From assembly GCA_027487815.1 (NCBI GenBank), contig JAIYCW010000017.1, forward strand, positions 62,001 through 126,000: a DNA stretch of 64,000 bases, in the 5' to 3' direction. The notes under the pieces are model-generated. The model was not told the origin of the DNA. It saw only the letters and a program-made list of their open reading frames with translations, and did not search any database. Origin of the DNA: Burkholderiales bacterium (GTDB taxonomy: Bacteria; Pseudomonadota; Gammaproteobacteria; Burkholderiales; Burkholderiaceae_E). The position numbers were made by a program, and so were the translations under genes. Positions 19,553 to 28,207 of the stretch are shown piece by piece (the stretch's first letter is position 1; each line of letters opens with the position of its first letter).

Positions 19553-19561
19553 ACGCTGACA
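19544..19561. promoter_or_regulatory. PpsR-type palindrome at bchG
   Basis: TGTCAACATACGCTGACA is a full match to TGT-N12-ACA, the best PpsR/CrtJ site seen here. It overlaps the likely -10 element and the start codon of bchG. Confidence 0.72.
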
Positions 19562-19587
19562 TTACAGACGGGAAGGACTGGCGTCAA
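19559..19587 (-). promoter_or_regulatory. Probable sigma-70 promoter of bchGIDO
   Basis: On the minus strand TTGACG (19587-19582), a 17-nt spacer and TAATGT (19564-19559) precede the bchG ATG by 6 nt. The -10 match is only partial (3 of 6), but the spacing is ideal and the PpsR site overlaps it. Confidence 0.45.
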
Positions 19588-19626
19588 ACGATTGCCCCTC
19601 ACTGTGCAATCGTTAATCACAACAAG

Positions 19627-19881
19627 TTATGGCCGACGCTGATCGGCCTTGTGGCGAAATCCGGTTTCGGGCGAGCGCGATTGATGTTTGGTAGCGCGAG
19701 CCGTGACCCGCTTTCGCCACATCAAAAAGGATGAGCCCTTGAGCTCGCTGCGCATCAAGGCAATCACCGCGCTTTCGTTGAGTCCGAACTGGCGCTCAAT
19801 CGCATCAAAAGGCGTTCGGTCCTCCCAGGCCATCTCAATTATGCGCGAGGTATCCTCCGGCGCCAGATCAGCCCGATTCAT
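19627..19881 (-). CDS. TIGR03643/DUF2805 family small protein
   Basis: The 84-residue protein (MNRADLAPEDTSRIIEMAWE, then RTPFDAIERQFGLNESAVIALMR) has a predicted helix-turn-helix-like fold and the WRKRVTARATKH region of the TIGR03643 family. Its function is not known. It ends 74 nt upstream of bchG on the same strand and starts 2 nt after the stop of the gene to its right, so it is probably cotranscribed with that gene rather than with bchG. Confidence 0.75.
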   Translation of the reverse strand: MNRADLAPEDTSRIIEMAWEDRTPFDAIERQFGLNESAVIALMRSELKGSSFLMWRKRVTARATKHQSRSPETGFRHKADQRRP

Positions 19882-19883
19882 TG

Positions 19884-20519
19884 TCAGCGCAGTCCCCCGC
19901 TCCCAGCGCTTGAGAACCCGCTTCCAATGAAGTTTGCCGGGCCGCCCGCACTGGCCACTCCTGGCGATGAGGTATAGGCCCCGGCACCATTGCCCAAGGC
20001 CCCAACCGGCGGGTTATTACCTACGCCGGGTTGGCCATTAAACCACCACGGACCGCCGCGCACGGGCACACCGACCGGTACAATCAACGTGCGGGCTTCG
20101 CGCTCGGCAGCAGCAATTCTTTCGCGTCGTTGCAGCTCCGCCTCACGATCACGATCCCGTTGGCGGGCAGCAAAGCCATCGGCCTGTTTGCGCCAATAAT
20201 CCCGCTCGGCACGGGCACGCGCTTCGGTTTCTGCGCGGTTAACGGGGATGCGGATGACATCCTGGGATGTCTGCCCCGCTGCTGAACCGGGCCGCGAGGC
20301 GCCACTGCCCGAGCTTGCACCAGCGATGGGCTGATCCGAAAAGCTGACTCGGCCATCGGCTCCAACCGTGCGATAAATCACGCCCGTGGGCTCACCGATC
20401 ACCAATTGAGGGGGCAGACCAACTTCGCGGGCTTGAGCAGCCGGCAGCATCAGCCCACCCATCAAGGTGACGACACCAAGGACGATTGCGGTTTGCGAAA
20501 CACGATGATGAGTGGCCAT
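19884..20519 (-). CDS. Secreted DUF4124-like protein
   Basis: The 211-residue protein from ATG 20519 has a signal peptide (MATHHRVSQTAIVLGVVTLM up to AAQA). A short DUF4124-like motif follows (GVIYRTVGADGRVSFSDQPI), then a charged coiled-coil-like stretch (about 90-140, rich in R, E and A) and a Gly/Ser/Ala-rich tail with GNNPPVGALGNGAG. The DUF4124 domain is common in secreted beta- and gammaproteobacterial proteins of unknown function. An upstream ATG at 20537 would add six residues. Confidence 0.65.
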   Translation of the reverse strand: MATHHRVSQTAIVLGVVTLMGGLMLPAAQAREVGLPPQLVIGEPTGVIYRTVGADGRVSFSDQPIAGASSGSGASRPGSAAGQTSQDVIRIPVNRAETEARARAERDYWRKQADGFAARQRDRDREAELQRRERIAAAEREARTLIVPVGVPVRGGPWWFNGQPGVGNNPPVGALGNGAGAYTSSPGVASAGGPANFIGSGFSSAGSGGLR

Positions 20520-20661
20520 GCCTATCCCCAAACTCAAAAATTGAACTCCCCAGTTGCCGCAAGACTCATGCCTGCCCAGTGCTAACTCCTTGTTTTACAT
20601 CATGCCCTGTTCGCCAGGCGGCGAGCAGTGTAAACCTGACCGACATCAGGGGCACCTCGAG

Positions 20662-21798
20662 TCAATCAAACAGCACCCCCTGCGCCGCGTTGCCCAGAGC
20701 TGGCCCGCGAGCCAAAACCGGGGCGAAAAACCCGCTGCAATCCAGATCAGGCCGATCCCTGCGAAGTCCGAATCGCTTGGCGGCCAATCCAAAGCGCATG
20801 GCAATCAGGTCGGCCCAATGGCCCTCACCTTTCATTCGGGTGATAAACCGGGGGTCATTCAAACGCCCGGGTGACCCGTCTTTTCGTTTTGCCCCGTCCA
20901 CCGGTGCGCGCAAATCACGCAATCGGGCAAGCACTCGTTGCGCTGCCAGCGGGCGATGCTCCTGCAGCCAATCCTGAAACACTTCCTTCAATTCAAAAGG
21001 CAGCCGCAACACCGTGTAATGGGCGCTGCGCGCGCCAGCCTGCGCGGCCTGCTCCATGATCGCTTCGATCTCATGATCGTTGATAAACGGGGTTATCGGC
21101 GCCACCATCACCCCCACGGGCACGCCGGCCTGCGCAAGTTTGCGGATTGTGTGTAAGCGCCGCCATGGCGCCGCCGCACGTGGCTCCCAAATCCGGGCGA
21201 GCTCAGGATCGAGCGTAGTGATCGTGACGAATACAGCCGCCTGGGAGCGCTTGGCCATTTCGGCCAGCAGATCGATATCCCGCTCTATAAGCGCCGATTT
21301 GGTAATGATCGTCAGCGGCTGGCCAAGCTCGCGCATCACCTCGATACATCGACGCGTGAGCTGATACTCGCGCTCGATGGGCTGATAAGCATCCGTGACC
21401 GAACCGATATTGATAGGCGAACACCGATAGCCAGGAGCCTGCAACTCAGCCCTTAAGAGCTCGGGCGCATTGGTTTTGGCAAACAACTTGCGCTCAAAAT
21501 CCAGCCCCGGCGAAAGCTCCAGATAAGCATGGTTGGGTCGCGCATAGCAATACACGCAACCATGCTCGCACCCCCGATAAGGATTGATCGATAGATCAAA
21601 AAAGATATCAGGCGACCGATTACGCTGAATCAGAGAGCGCGCCTGCTCATGCTGAACACTGGTGTCGGGCGCGGGTGCAACATCATCAAGCTCGCGCCGC
21701 TGCTCCAGCCAATCACCATCCTGGCTGCGCTGGAGTTTCGCAAACCGGTGAATGGGGGCGGACACTGCCCCTCGACCCTTGAGTATAACTGGATACAT
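20662..21798 (-). CDS. PA0069-family radical SAM protein (spore photoproduct lyase-like)
   Basis: The 378-residue protein has the radical SAM cluster motif CEHGCVYC (CxxxCxxC) after NPYRGC, preceded by KGRGAVSAPI and FFDLSINPY, the signature of the PA0069/Rv2578c family related to spore photoproduct lyase. A role in DNA repair has been suggested for this family but not shown. I chose ATG 21798 (MYPVILKGRGA), which matches relatives where KGRGA is near the N-terminus. The start codon lies inside a LexA-like box, suggesting induction by DNA damage. Confidence 0.85.
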   Translation of the reverse strand: MYPVILKGRGAVSAPIHRFAKLQRSQDGDWLEQRRELDDVAPAPDTSVQHEQARSLIQRNRSPDIFFDLSINPYRGCEHGCVYCYARPNHAYLELSPGLDFERKLFAKTNAPELLRAELQAPGYRCSPINIGSVTDAYQPIEREYQLTRRCIEVMRELGQPLTIITKSALIERDIDLLAEMAKRSQAAVFVTITTLDPELARIWEPRAAAPWRRLHTIRKLAQAGVPVGVMVAPITPFINDHEIEAIMEQAAQAGARSAHYTVLRLPFELKEVFQDWLQEHRPLAAQRVLARLRDLRAPVDGAKRKDGSPGRLNDPRFITRMKGEGHWADLIAMRFGLAAKRFGLRRDRPDLDCSGFFAPVLARGPALGNAAQGVLFD

Positions 21799-21804
21799 AT
21801 CCAG
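21789..21804. promoter_or_regulatory. LexA (SOS) box
   Basis: CTGGATACATATCCAG fits CTG-N10-CAG, the LexA operator of gamma- and betaproteobacteria. 14 of 16 positions are palindromic and the core is AT rich; the flank TAA...TATT extends the symmetry. It covers the start codon of the radical SAM gene. Confidence 0.7.
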
Positions 21805-21863
21805 TATTCTGACCCAAGCCTCGCTGCGGATCAAGCCCCCTGTCTAGGAGGGGCCCCGAAGAA

Positions 21864-23687
21864 CTAGAACGCCGCTTCTTCGAGCGCCAACACGCCCGCA
21901 GCGCCCGAGACGATCGAACTGCGGAGGCCGCTCACCCGCGACAAGATGTGATCGGCATAGAACCGCGCGGTGCCAATCTTCGCTTTCAGGAAGGCGGCAT
22001 CGCCTTCACCTTGAGCCAATTGCTGATGAGCAACAAGAGCTGCACGCGCCATCTGCCAGCCGGCAAGCGCGGTGCCCGCCAGCATCAGATAAGGCACGCT
22101 GCCCGCAAACACGCCCTTGATATCGGCCTTGAAGTTGGCAACGATATAACCCACCACTTCGTCATAGGCCTCAATCGCTGCATCAAGTTGATGACGAATC
22201 GCAGCCAAATCACCGCCATCAAATGCAGCCAATGCCTTGGAGGTAGTGCGCATTTGGCCGATCAATCCGCGAGCAACTGCGCCCTGATCGCGCACGGTTT
22301 TGCGGCCGATCAAGTCATTCGCCTGAATCGCAGTGGTGCCCTCATAAATGGTGAGGATGCGGGCATCGCGGTAATACTGCGCCGCACCGGTTTCTTCGAT
22401 GAACCCCATTCCACCGTGCACCTGCACACCTAGCGAAGTCACCTCAAGCGACATCTCGGTGGAGAACCCCTTGACGATGGGCACCAGATATTCATACACC
22501 GCCATGTTGGTTTTGCGCACCTCGGGTTCAGCGGCATAGTGGCCCGCATCAGAAGCCGCTGCTGCCACATAGGCCATCGCACGAGCACCTTCGGTAAGCG
22601 CGCGCTGCGTCATTAACATGCGGCGCACATCTGGATGATGAATGATCGAAACCGGGCCGCTTGAACCCGCCACATCACGGCTTTGCACACGATCGCGTGC
22701 ATAGCCCACTGCCTTTTGGTAGGCCCGATCCGCCACGGCCACACCTTGCATGCCCACCGCAAAGCGAGCCGCATTCATCATCACGAACATATACTCCAGC
22801 CCGCGATTTTCCTCACCGATCAGATAGCCAATCGCGCCGGGTTTGCCGTCTTCGCCAACCCCGACATCGCCTTTGCCATCACCATAAAGCAGCACTGCTG
22901 TTGGGCTCGCCTTGATGCCCAGTTTGTGTTCGATCGACTGACACCACACATCGTTGCGTTTGCCCAGCGACCCATCAGCATTCACCAAGATCTTGGGAAC
23001 GATGAAGAGCGAGATGCCTTTCACGCCTTCAGGGGCCTCAGGGGTGCGCGCCAACACCAGATGCACAATGTTTTCCGCCATATCATGCTCACCAAAGGTG
23101 ATATAGATCTTCTGGCCAGTGACGCGGTAGGTGCCATCCGGTTGGCGCACAGCGCGTGAACGCACCATGGCAAGATCCGAACCGGCTTGCGGCTCGGTCA
23201 GGTTCATTGTGCCTGTCCATTTGCCCGAGATCAGGTTGGGCACATATTGGTCCTGTTGGGCCTGCGTGCCCGCCACCATCAAGGCTTCAATCGCCCCATC
23301 GGTCAGCAATGGGCAAAGCGCAAAGGAAAGGTTCGCCGCATTCAACATTTCGATGCATGGCGTGCCGATCAGCTTGGGCAAACCCTGGCCACCAAACTCT
23401 ACCGAGTGTTGCACCCCTTGCCATCCACCCTGCCCGAACTGCTGAAAGGCCGCCTTAAAACCAGGCGTAGTCGTCACCACACCATTGGCTAACGAGGATG
23501 GCTGAATATCGCCAGTCCAGTTCAGGGGCGCGACCACTTCCTGATTAAAGCGCGCGCATTCTTCAAGCACCGCAGCGGCTGTTTCCTCACCCGCTTCGCT
23601 CATGCCAGGCAGTTGCGCAACCGCATCAATCCCCGCGAGTTCTTTCAACACAAACATCATGTCTTTTACTGGGGCGGTGTAGGTCAT
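21864..23687 (-). CDS. Acyl-CoA dehydrogenase
   Basis: The 607-residue flavoprotein is of the long FadE-like class: WTGTMNLTEPQAGSDLAMVRS and YRVTGQKIYITFGEHDM bind substrate and FAD, and GGMGFIEETGAAQYYRDARI with IYEGTTAIQANDLIGRKT near residue 445 holds the probable catalytic Glu. An extra C-terminal domain (about 480-600) is typical of ~600-residue members. It oxidises acyl-CoA and passes electrons to ETF, encoded just upstream on the same strand (etfA 55 nt away). The substrate chain length cannot be told. Confidence 0.93.
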   Translation of the reverse strand: MTYTAPVKDMMFVLKELAGIDAVAQLPGMSEAGEETAAAVLEECARFNQEVVAPLNWTGDIQPSSLANGVVTTTPGFKAAFQQFGQGGWQGVQHSVEFGGQGLPKLIGTPCIEMLNAANLSFALCPLLTDGAIEALMVAGTQAQQDQYVPNLISGKWTGTMNLTEPQAGSDLAMVRSRAVRQPDGTYRVTGQKIYITFGEHDMAENIVHLVLARTPEAPEGVKGISLFIVPKILVNADGSLGKRNDVWCQSIEHKLGIKASPTAVLLYGDGKGDVGVGEDGKPGAIGYLIGEENRGLEYMFVMMNAARFAVGMQGVAVADRAYQKAVGYARDRVQSRDVAGSSGPVSIIHHPDVRRMLMTQRALTEGARAMAYVAAAASDAGHYAAEPEVRKTNMAVYEYLVPIVKGFSTEMSLEVTSLGVQVHGGMGFIEETGAAQYYRDARILTIYEGTTAIQANDLIGRKTVRDQGAVARGLIGQMRTTSKALAAFDGGDLAAIRHQLDAAIEAYDEVVGYIVANFKADIKGVFAGSVPYLMLAGTALAGWQMARAALVAHQQLAQGEGDAAFLKAKIGTARFYADHILSRVSGLRSSIVSGAAGVLALEEAAF

Positions 23688-23742
23688 GGCGATGATCTCA
23701 GTGATGCGTAGTTAGAAGGTGAAACAGAAAAGAAAAATGAAC

Positions 23743-24669
23743 TTAGAGCGCTTGCGCAATCTCGGGCACTGCAGCAAACAAGTCAGCCACCAGGCCATAG
23801 TCAGCCACGCCAAAAATCGGCGCTTCGCCGTCCTTGTTGACGGCTACGATGACCTTGCTGTCCTTCATCCCCGCAAGATGCTGAATCGCGCCCGAGATGC
23901 CAACAGCCACATACAGCTGCGGGGCGACGATCTTGCCGGTTTGACCCACCTGCCAATCATTGGGCGCATAGCCTGCATCCACTGCCGCGCGCGATGCGCC
24001 CATTGCTGCACCCAGCTTGTCCGCAAGAGGTTCGAGCAACTTGAAGTTCTCAGCACTGCCCATTCCGCGACCGCCCGACACCACAATCTTGGCTCCAGCC
24101 AATTCAGGGCGCTCGCTCTTGGCTACTTCGCGGCTTACAAAGCCGGACTTGCCTGAATCGGCCACCGCCGCAATGGTTTCAACCGCTGCCGAGCCACCAG
24201 CGCCCGCAGCATCAAACCCCGTGGTGCGCACAGTGATGACCTTGATTGCATCGCTTGATTGCACTGTGGCAATGGCATTACCAGCGTAAATCGGGCGGGT
24301 AAACGTGTCAGCGCTTTCCACCGAGGTGATATCGCTGATCTGAGCCACATCAAGCTTGGCGGCAATACGCGGGGCAATGTTTTTTCCGTAGGCTGTAGCG
24401 GGCAACAACACATGGCTATACCCGGCTGCAATCGCAAGCGCCTGGGCTGCAACGTTTTCCGCCAGCCCATCAGCCAGAGCCGCGCCGTCGGCCAGTAAGA
24501 CCTTGGACACCCCGGCCACAGCAGCAGCAGCTTGGGCAACGGCTTGCGCACCACTGCCGGCGACCAGCACGTGCACATCACCGCCAATTTTTGAAGCTGC
24601 AGCAATCGTGTTGAGGGTGCTGCCTTTCAGGGCAGCGTTATCGTGTTCAGCAATGACGAGTATGGACAT
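23743..24669 (-). CDS. etfA: Electron transfer flavoprotein alpha subunit
   Basis: EtfA (308 residues) carries FAD and forms with EtfB the soluble acceptor for acyl-CoA dehydrogenases. The C-terminal FAD domain shows VVSGGRGMGSAENFKLLEPLADKLGAAMGASRAAVDAG and the signature VGISGAIQHLAGMKDSKVIVAVNKD. It starts 12 nt after etfB and is followed by the acyl-CoA dehydrogenase. Confidence 0.96.
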   Translation of the reverse strand: MSILVIAEHDNAALKGSTLNTIAAASKIGGDVHVLVAGSGAQAVAQAAAAVAGVSKVLLADGAALADGLAENVAAQALAIAAGYSHVLLPATAYGKNIAPRIAAKLDVAQISDITSVESADTFTRPIYAGNAIATVQSSDAIKVITVRTTGFDAAGAGGSAAVETIAAVADSGKSGFVSREVAKSERPELAGAKIVVSGGRGMGSAENFKLLEPLADKLGAAMGASRAAVDAGYAPNDWQVGQTGKIVAPQLYVAVGISGAIQHLAGMKDSKVIVAVNKDGEAPIFGVADYGLVADLFAAVPEIAQAL

Positions 24670-24681
24670 CTTGAGAATCCT

Positions 24682-25434
24682 TCAGACCACTTTGGCTTCG
24701 TTTTTGAGTTTGTCGATCAGCATCGCAACATCACTGACCTTGATCCCGGCCTTGCGACCAGCAGGCTCGCTCACCTTCAGGGTCTTCAAGCGCGGCGCAA
24801 CATCCACACCAAGGTCAGCAGGTTTGAACACGTCAAGCTGCTTTTTCTTGGCCTTCATGATGTTGGGCAGGGTCACATAGCGCGGCTCATTCAGACGCAG
24901 ATCGGTGGTGATCACTGCAGGCAGGGTCAGTGAGAGGGTTTCGAGGCCGCCATCGACTTCGCGCATCACCCGCACCTTGCCATCGGCCACATCCACCTTG
25001 GAAGCAAAGGTAGCTTGCGGCAGATCAGCCAACGCAGCCAGCATTTGGCCGGTCTGGTTTGCATCATCATCAATGGCCTGTTTGCCCAGGATCACCAGCT
25101 GCGGCGATTCTTTATCCATCACCGCCTTGAGCAACTTGGCGACTGCAAGCGGCTGCAATTCGACATCGGTTTCCACCAGGATCGCGCGATCCGCGCCAAT
25201 GGCCAACGCCGTACGCAGTGTTTCCTGACAAGCCGCCAGACCGCATGACACCGCGATGATTTCAGTGGCCACACCTTTTTCCTTCAGGCGCACCGCTTCT
25301 TCAACCGCAATCTCATCAAAAGGGTTCATCGACATTTTGACGTTGGCTATATCCACGCCGCTCTGATCGCTCTTGACCCGCACCTTGACGTTGTAATCCA
25401 CCACACGTTTGACCGGCACAATAATTTTCATCAC
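24682..25434 (-). CDS. etfB: Electron transfer flavoprotein beta subunit
   Basis: EtfB (250 residues) begins [20 protein letters not shown] and has the AMP-binding region and the recognition loop [22 protein letters not shown], which docks with dehydrogenases. It is first in the operon etfB-etfA-acyl-CoA dehydrogenase. An AAAGG ribosome-binding site precedes the ATG. A likely promoter (TTGACA 25488-25483, 17 nt, TAGGCT 25465-25460) lies in a palindrome shared with the divergent marR region. Confidence 0.96.
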   Translation of the reverse strand: MMKIIVPVKRVVDYNVKVRVKSDQSGVDIANVKMSMNPFDEIAVEEAVRLKEKGVATEIIAVSCGLAACQETLRTALAIGADRAILVETDVELQPLAVAKLLKAVMDKESPQLVILGKQAIDDDANQTGQMLAALADLPQATFASKVDVADGKVRVMREVDGGLETLSLTLPAVITTDLRLNEPRYVTLPNIMKAKKKQLDVFKPADLGVDVAPRLKTLKVSEPAGRKAGIKVSDVAMLIDKLKNEAKVV

Positions 25435-25482
25435 ACACCTTTATCCGTTGACAGCGTGAAGCCTAAGGGTTCAGAATCGCCT

Positions 25483-25500
25483 TGTCAACCTTGGTTGACG
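25483..25500. promoter_or_regulatory. Palindromic operator between etfB and marR
   Basis: TGTCAACCTTGGTTGACG contains the inverted repeat GTCAACC-TT-GGTTGAC. The left arm supplies the -35 hexamer of the etfB promoter. It may be the operator of the adjacent MarR regulator. It also fits TGT-N12-ACG, the same form as the site at bchF. Confidence 0.55.
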
Positions 25501-25547
25501 AGTTAGAGTCTGCCTTCATCCCTCATTTGAGTTTTCCACCGCCCATT

Positions 25548-26015
25548 ATGCCCCCGGCCCCCGAAGTTTCTTCCCCGATGCCCCTGCTGGTTGATTCAGC
25601 CCGCAAGCCGCTGAATTTGAAGCAGCTTTTGCTGGCCCGATCGGATTGGTTTGCCGAGGAAATCATGAAGGGAATTCGCGGTAGCGATTACGCGTTCATC
25701 ACGCCCGCCCAAAGCCGTCTGCTGGCGCACATGGCCGGTAAACCTTGTTCGATGGCCGAGTTGGCCAGGCGCCTGGGGGTGTCGCGGCAAGCGGTCCATA
25801 AGACTGTGATTGAACTGGTGCGGCGCGAAATCCTGGCTCTGCATGACGATCCGCAGCGTGGCAATTCCAAGCTGGTGGTCTACACTGAGCATGGCAAGCA
25901 AATTAATCGCGCAGGGGCGCACATCATTGAAAAAATCGAGCAGCGCTTAAGCAGGCAATTGGGGCCCCAGGCCCTGGATCAGCTCAAGCAACTGCTCGCT
26001 GAGCCGTGGAATTGA
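25548..26015 (+). CDS. MarR-family transcriptional regulator
   Basis: From ATG 25548 the protein has 155 residues (145 from ATG 25578); an in-frame TTG at 25482 is next to the operator and unlikely to be the start. The winged helix-turn-helix is clear: TPAQSRLLAHMAGKPCSMAELARRLGVSRQAVHKTVIELVRREILAL followed by wing DDPQRGNSKLVVYTEHG. It diverges from etfB-etfA-acyl-CoA dehydrogenase and directly precedes an MFS carrier (2-nt gap), so it may control both. The ligand is unknown. Confidence 0.85.
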   Translation: MPPAPEVSSPMPLLVDSARKPLNLKQLLLARSDWFAEEIMKGIRGSDYAFITPAQSRLLAHMAGKPCSMAELARRLGVSRQAVHKTVIELVRREILALHDDPQRGNSKLVVYTEHGKQINRAGAHIIEKIEQRLSRQLGPQALDQLKQLLAEPWN

Positions 26016-26017
26016 GC

Positions 26018-27247
26018 ATGCAACGCGAAGCCTTGTCGTCCAAGCAAATGTGGCTGATCCTTGGCGGCGCAGCCCTCATGTTGACCCTGGCGATGGGCAT
26101 GCGCCAAAGCATGGGCCTGTTTCAGCCTCACATCATCAAAGACCTGGGCATCACAGCGGCCGATTTTTCGCTGGCGATAGCGATACAGAATATTGTGTGG
26201 GGGCTCACCCAACCGTTTGTGGGCATGCTGGTGGATAAGCATGGCGCACGCCCGGTTGCGATGACCGGAGCAGTGATTTATGCGCTTGGGCTGCTCATCA
26301 CATTGTTTGCCACCAACACCTGGGTGCTCACATTCGGTATCGGGCTGTGCGTTGGCCTGGCGCTGTCTTGCTGCGCATCCAATGTCGCAATGAGTGTGAC
26401 CTCGCGCACCGTGTCGCCCGCGCAGCGCACCTTTGCGATGGGCGCGGTCTCGGCGGCGGGCTCGCTTGGCCTGATGGTGGCTTCACCACTCGCCCAAGGC
26501 CTGATTTCCAGCAGCGGCTGGCATGTGGCGATGGTTTCGTTCCTGATGCTTGCCATGGTGATGCTGCCTGCCGCATGGAATGCAGGCTCAGCCGATTGTA
26601 TCCAAGCTGCCGTGGTCGCTGGCCCCGCCCAATCGATTGGCCAAGCGGTGCGTGAGGCCACCCAGCACCGTGGCTATGTGGTGATGGCACTCGCCTTTTT
26701 TGTATGTGGCTTGCAACTGGTCTTTATCACCACCCACCTGCCGACCTACCTTGCGATTTGCGGAATTGACCCCTCGGTGGGTGCCCAAGCGCTCGCATTG
26801 ATTGGGCTGTTTAATGCCATCGGCTCACTGCTCTTTGGTTGGCTGGGCGGGCGCTATTCCAAACGCTTTTTGCTGGGTGGTATTTATGTGTTGCGCAGCC
26901 TTATTCTTACCGCGTATTTCATGACCACCCCCACACCTACCAGCACGCTGTTTTTTGCCGCAGCAATGGGAGCATTGTGGCTAGGTGTGGTGCCTCTGCT
27001 CAATGGTTTAGTCATCCATTTGTTTGGCCTGCGCTATGTTGCCACCCTCACCGGTCTCGCCTTCTTTAGCCACCAGGTCGGCTCATTTATTGGTGCTTGG
27101 GGCGGCGGCCTGATTTACACCGCGATGGGCTCTTATGAGTGGGCCTGGAAGTCAGCGGTGATCATCGGCATCCTGGCGGGCTTGGCGCAGATGCGGATGA
27201 ATATCGAGCCGAGTTTAAGGATGCGGCAGGCAGTAAACCCGGCTTGA
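26018..27247 (+). CDS. MFS transporter (OFA/monocarboxylate-like)
   Basis: The 409-residue protein has about twelve hydrophobic helices, starting MQREALSSKQMWLILGGAAL. The motif GMLVDKHGARPVAMTGAVIYALG is the loop 2-3 signature of MFS, and the overall pattern is that of oxalate/formate or monocarboxylate carriers. It is cotranscribed with marR. Placed beside a fatty-acid oxidation block it might import an organic acid, but the substrate cannot be derived. Confidence 0.85.
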   Translation: MQREALSSKQMWLILGGAALMLTLAMGMRQSMGLFQPHIIKDLGITAADFSLAIAIQNIVWGLTQPFVGMLVDKHGARPVAMTGAVIYALGLLITLFATNTWVLTFGIGLCVGLALSCCASNVAMSVTSRTVSPAQRTFAMGAVSAAGSLGLMVASPLAQGLISSSGWHVAMVSFLMLAMVMLPAAWNAGSADCIQAAVVAGPAQSIGQAVREATQHRGYVVMALAFFVCGLQLVFITTHLPTYLAICGIDPSVGAQALALIGLFNAIGSLLFGWLGGRYSKRFLLGGIYVLRSLILTAYFMTTPTPTSTLFFAAAMGALWLGVVPLLNGLVIHLFGLRYVATLTGLAFFSHQVGSFIGAWGGGLIYTAMGSYEWAWKSAVIIGILAGLAQMRMNIEPSLRMRQAVNPA

Positions 27248-28021
27248 TCAGGCTTTGCGCGGCGCCCGTTTCTCGATGAACGCCGCAAACCCTTCCTGTG
27301 CATCGGCCCCCATCATGTTGCAAGCCATGGTGTGACCGGCGAGCTGATAGGCCGCCTCGATACCCATCTCCAATTGCTTGTAGAACAATTGCTTTCCCAG
27401 GGTGATGGCTTGCGCGGATTTGGCACAGATTTGTTCAGCCAACCGCTGCACCTCAGCATCGAGTTGATCCGCCTCAACCACACGATTCACCAAGCCTTTT
27501 TCCAGCGCTTGCTGGGCATTGATGAAATCGCCGGTGAAGAGCATTTCAAAGGCAGCTTTGCGCGACACATTGCGACTCAGGGCCACTGAAGGCGTAGAAC
27601 AAAACAGCCCGAGATTCACTCCACTCACCGCAAACCGGCTATCGCTTGCGGCCACCGCCAGATCACACATCGCCACCAGCTGACAACCTGCCGCGGTGGC
27701 CATGCCTTGCACTTTTGCGATCACGGGCTGGGGCAAACGCTGCAAGCTCATCATCATGCGGGTGCATTGATTAAAAAGCTTTTGATAGTACTCAGCATCA
27801 GGGTTAGCACGCATCTCGCGAAGATCATGACCCGCGCTAAACGCTTTGGGCCCGCCTGCCAGCACCACCACCCGCACGGAAACATCTTCGCGCACCCGGT
27901 CCAATTCGAGTTGTAATGCCGAAAGCATTGCGCTCGACAGGGGATTGAACTGCGCGGCCCGGTTCATGGTTAAGGTCAGCACCGCGCCTTGTTGATCACG
28001 CAAGATCCAGGGTTCATCCAT
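27248..28021 (-). CDS. Enoyl-CoA hydratase/isomerase family protein
   Basis: The 257-residue crotonase-fold protein has the oxyanion-hole segments FSAGHDLREM (about 61-70) and GMATAAGCQLVAMCDLAVA (about 105-123), and the C-terminal AEQICAKSAQAITLGKQLFY. The pattern AGHDLREM resembles ECHDC3-like members; the position of the second catalytic Glu in the hydratase subgroup holds other residues (LGLFCSTPSVAL), so it may not be a classical hydratase. Its stop codon adjoins the stop of the convergent MFS gene. It probably acts with the acyl-CoA block to its left. Confidence 0.88.
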   Translation of the reverse strand: MDEPWILRDQQGAVLTLTMNRAAQFNPLSSAMLSALQLELDRVREDVSVRVVVLAGGPKAFSAGHDLREMRANPDAEYYQKLFNQCTRMMMSLQRLPQPVIAKVQGMATAAGCQLVAMCDLAVAASDSRFAVSGVNLGLFCSTPSVALSRNVSRKAAFEMLFTGDFINAQQALEKGLVNRVVEADQLDAEVQRLAEQICAKSAQAITLGKQLFYKQLEMGIEAAYQLAGHTMACNMMGADAQEGFAAFIEKRAPRKA

Positions 28022-28100
28022 GACGCCTCCTACCGAATGAAATGAACTAGCTTTTTGAACTCTTCATCCGACTCTATCACTACCGGCTATCCCCCAAGAA

Positions 28101-28115
28101 TCGACCACTGGTCGA
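28101..28115. repeat. Short perfect inverted repeat
   Basis: TCGACCACTGGTCGA is a perfect 7-bp inverted repeat around one base in the 186-nt region between the divergent enoyl-CoA hydratase and moxR genes. It could be an operator for either. No known motif is recognised. Confidence 0.4.
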
Positions 28116-28207
28116 GCGCACCGTTGCGGAGCAGACGGACGTGCATTTCGTCTCAATGGCCCCCAAGGCAATCGATTACACTCAACTGATCCCTATCCGT
28201 GCCTCCT

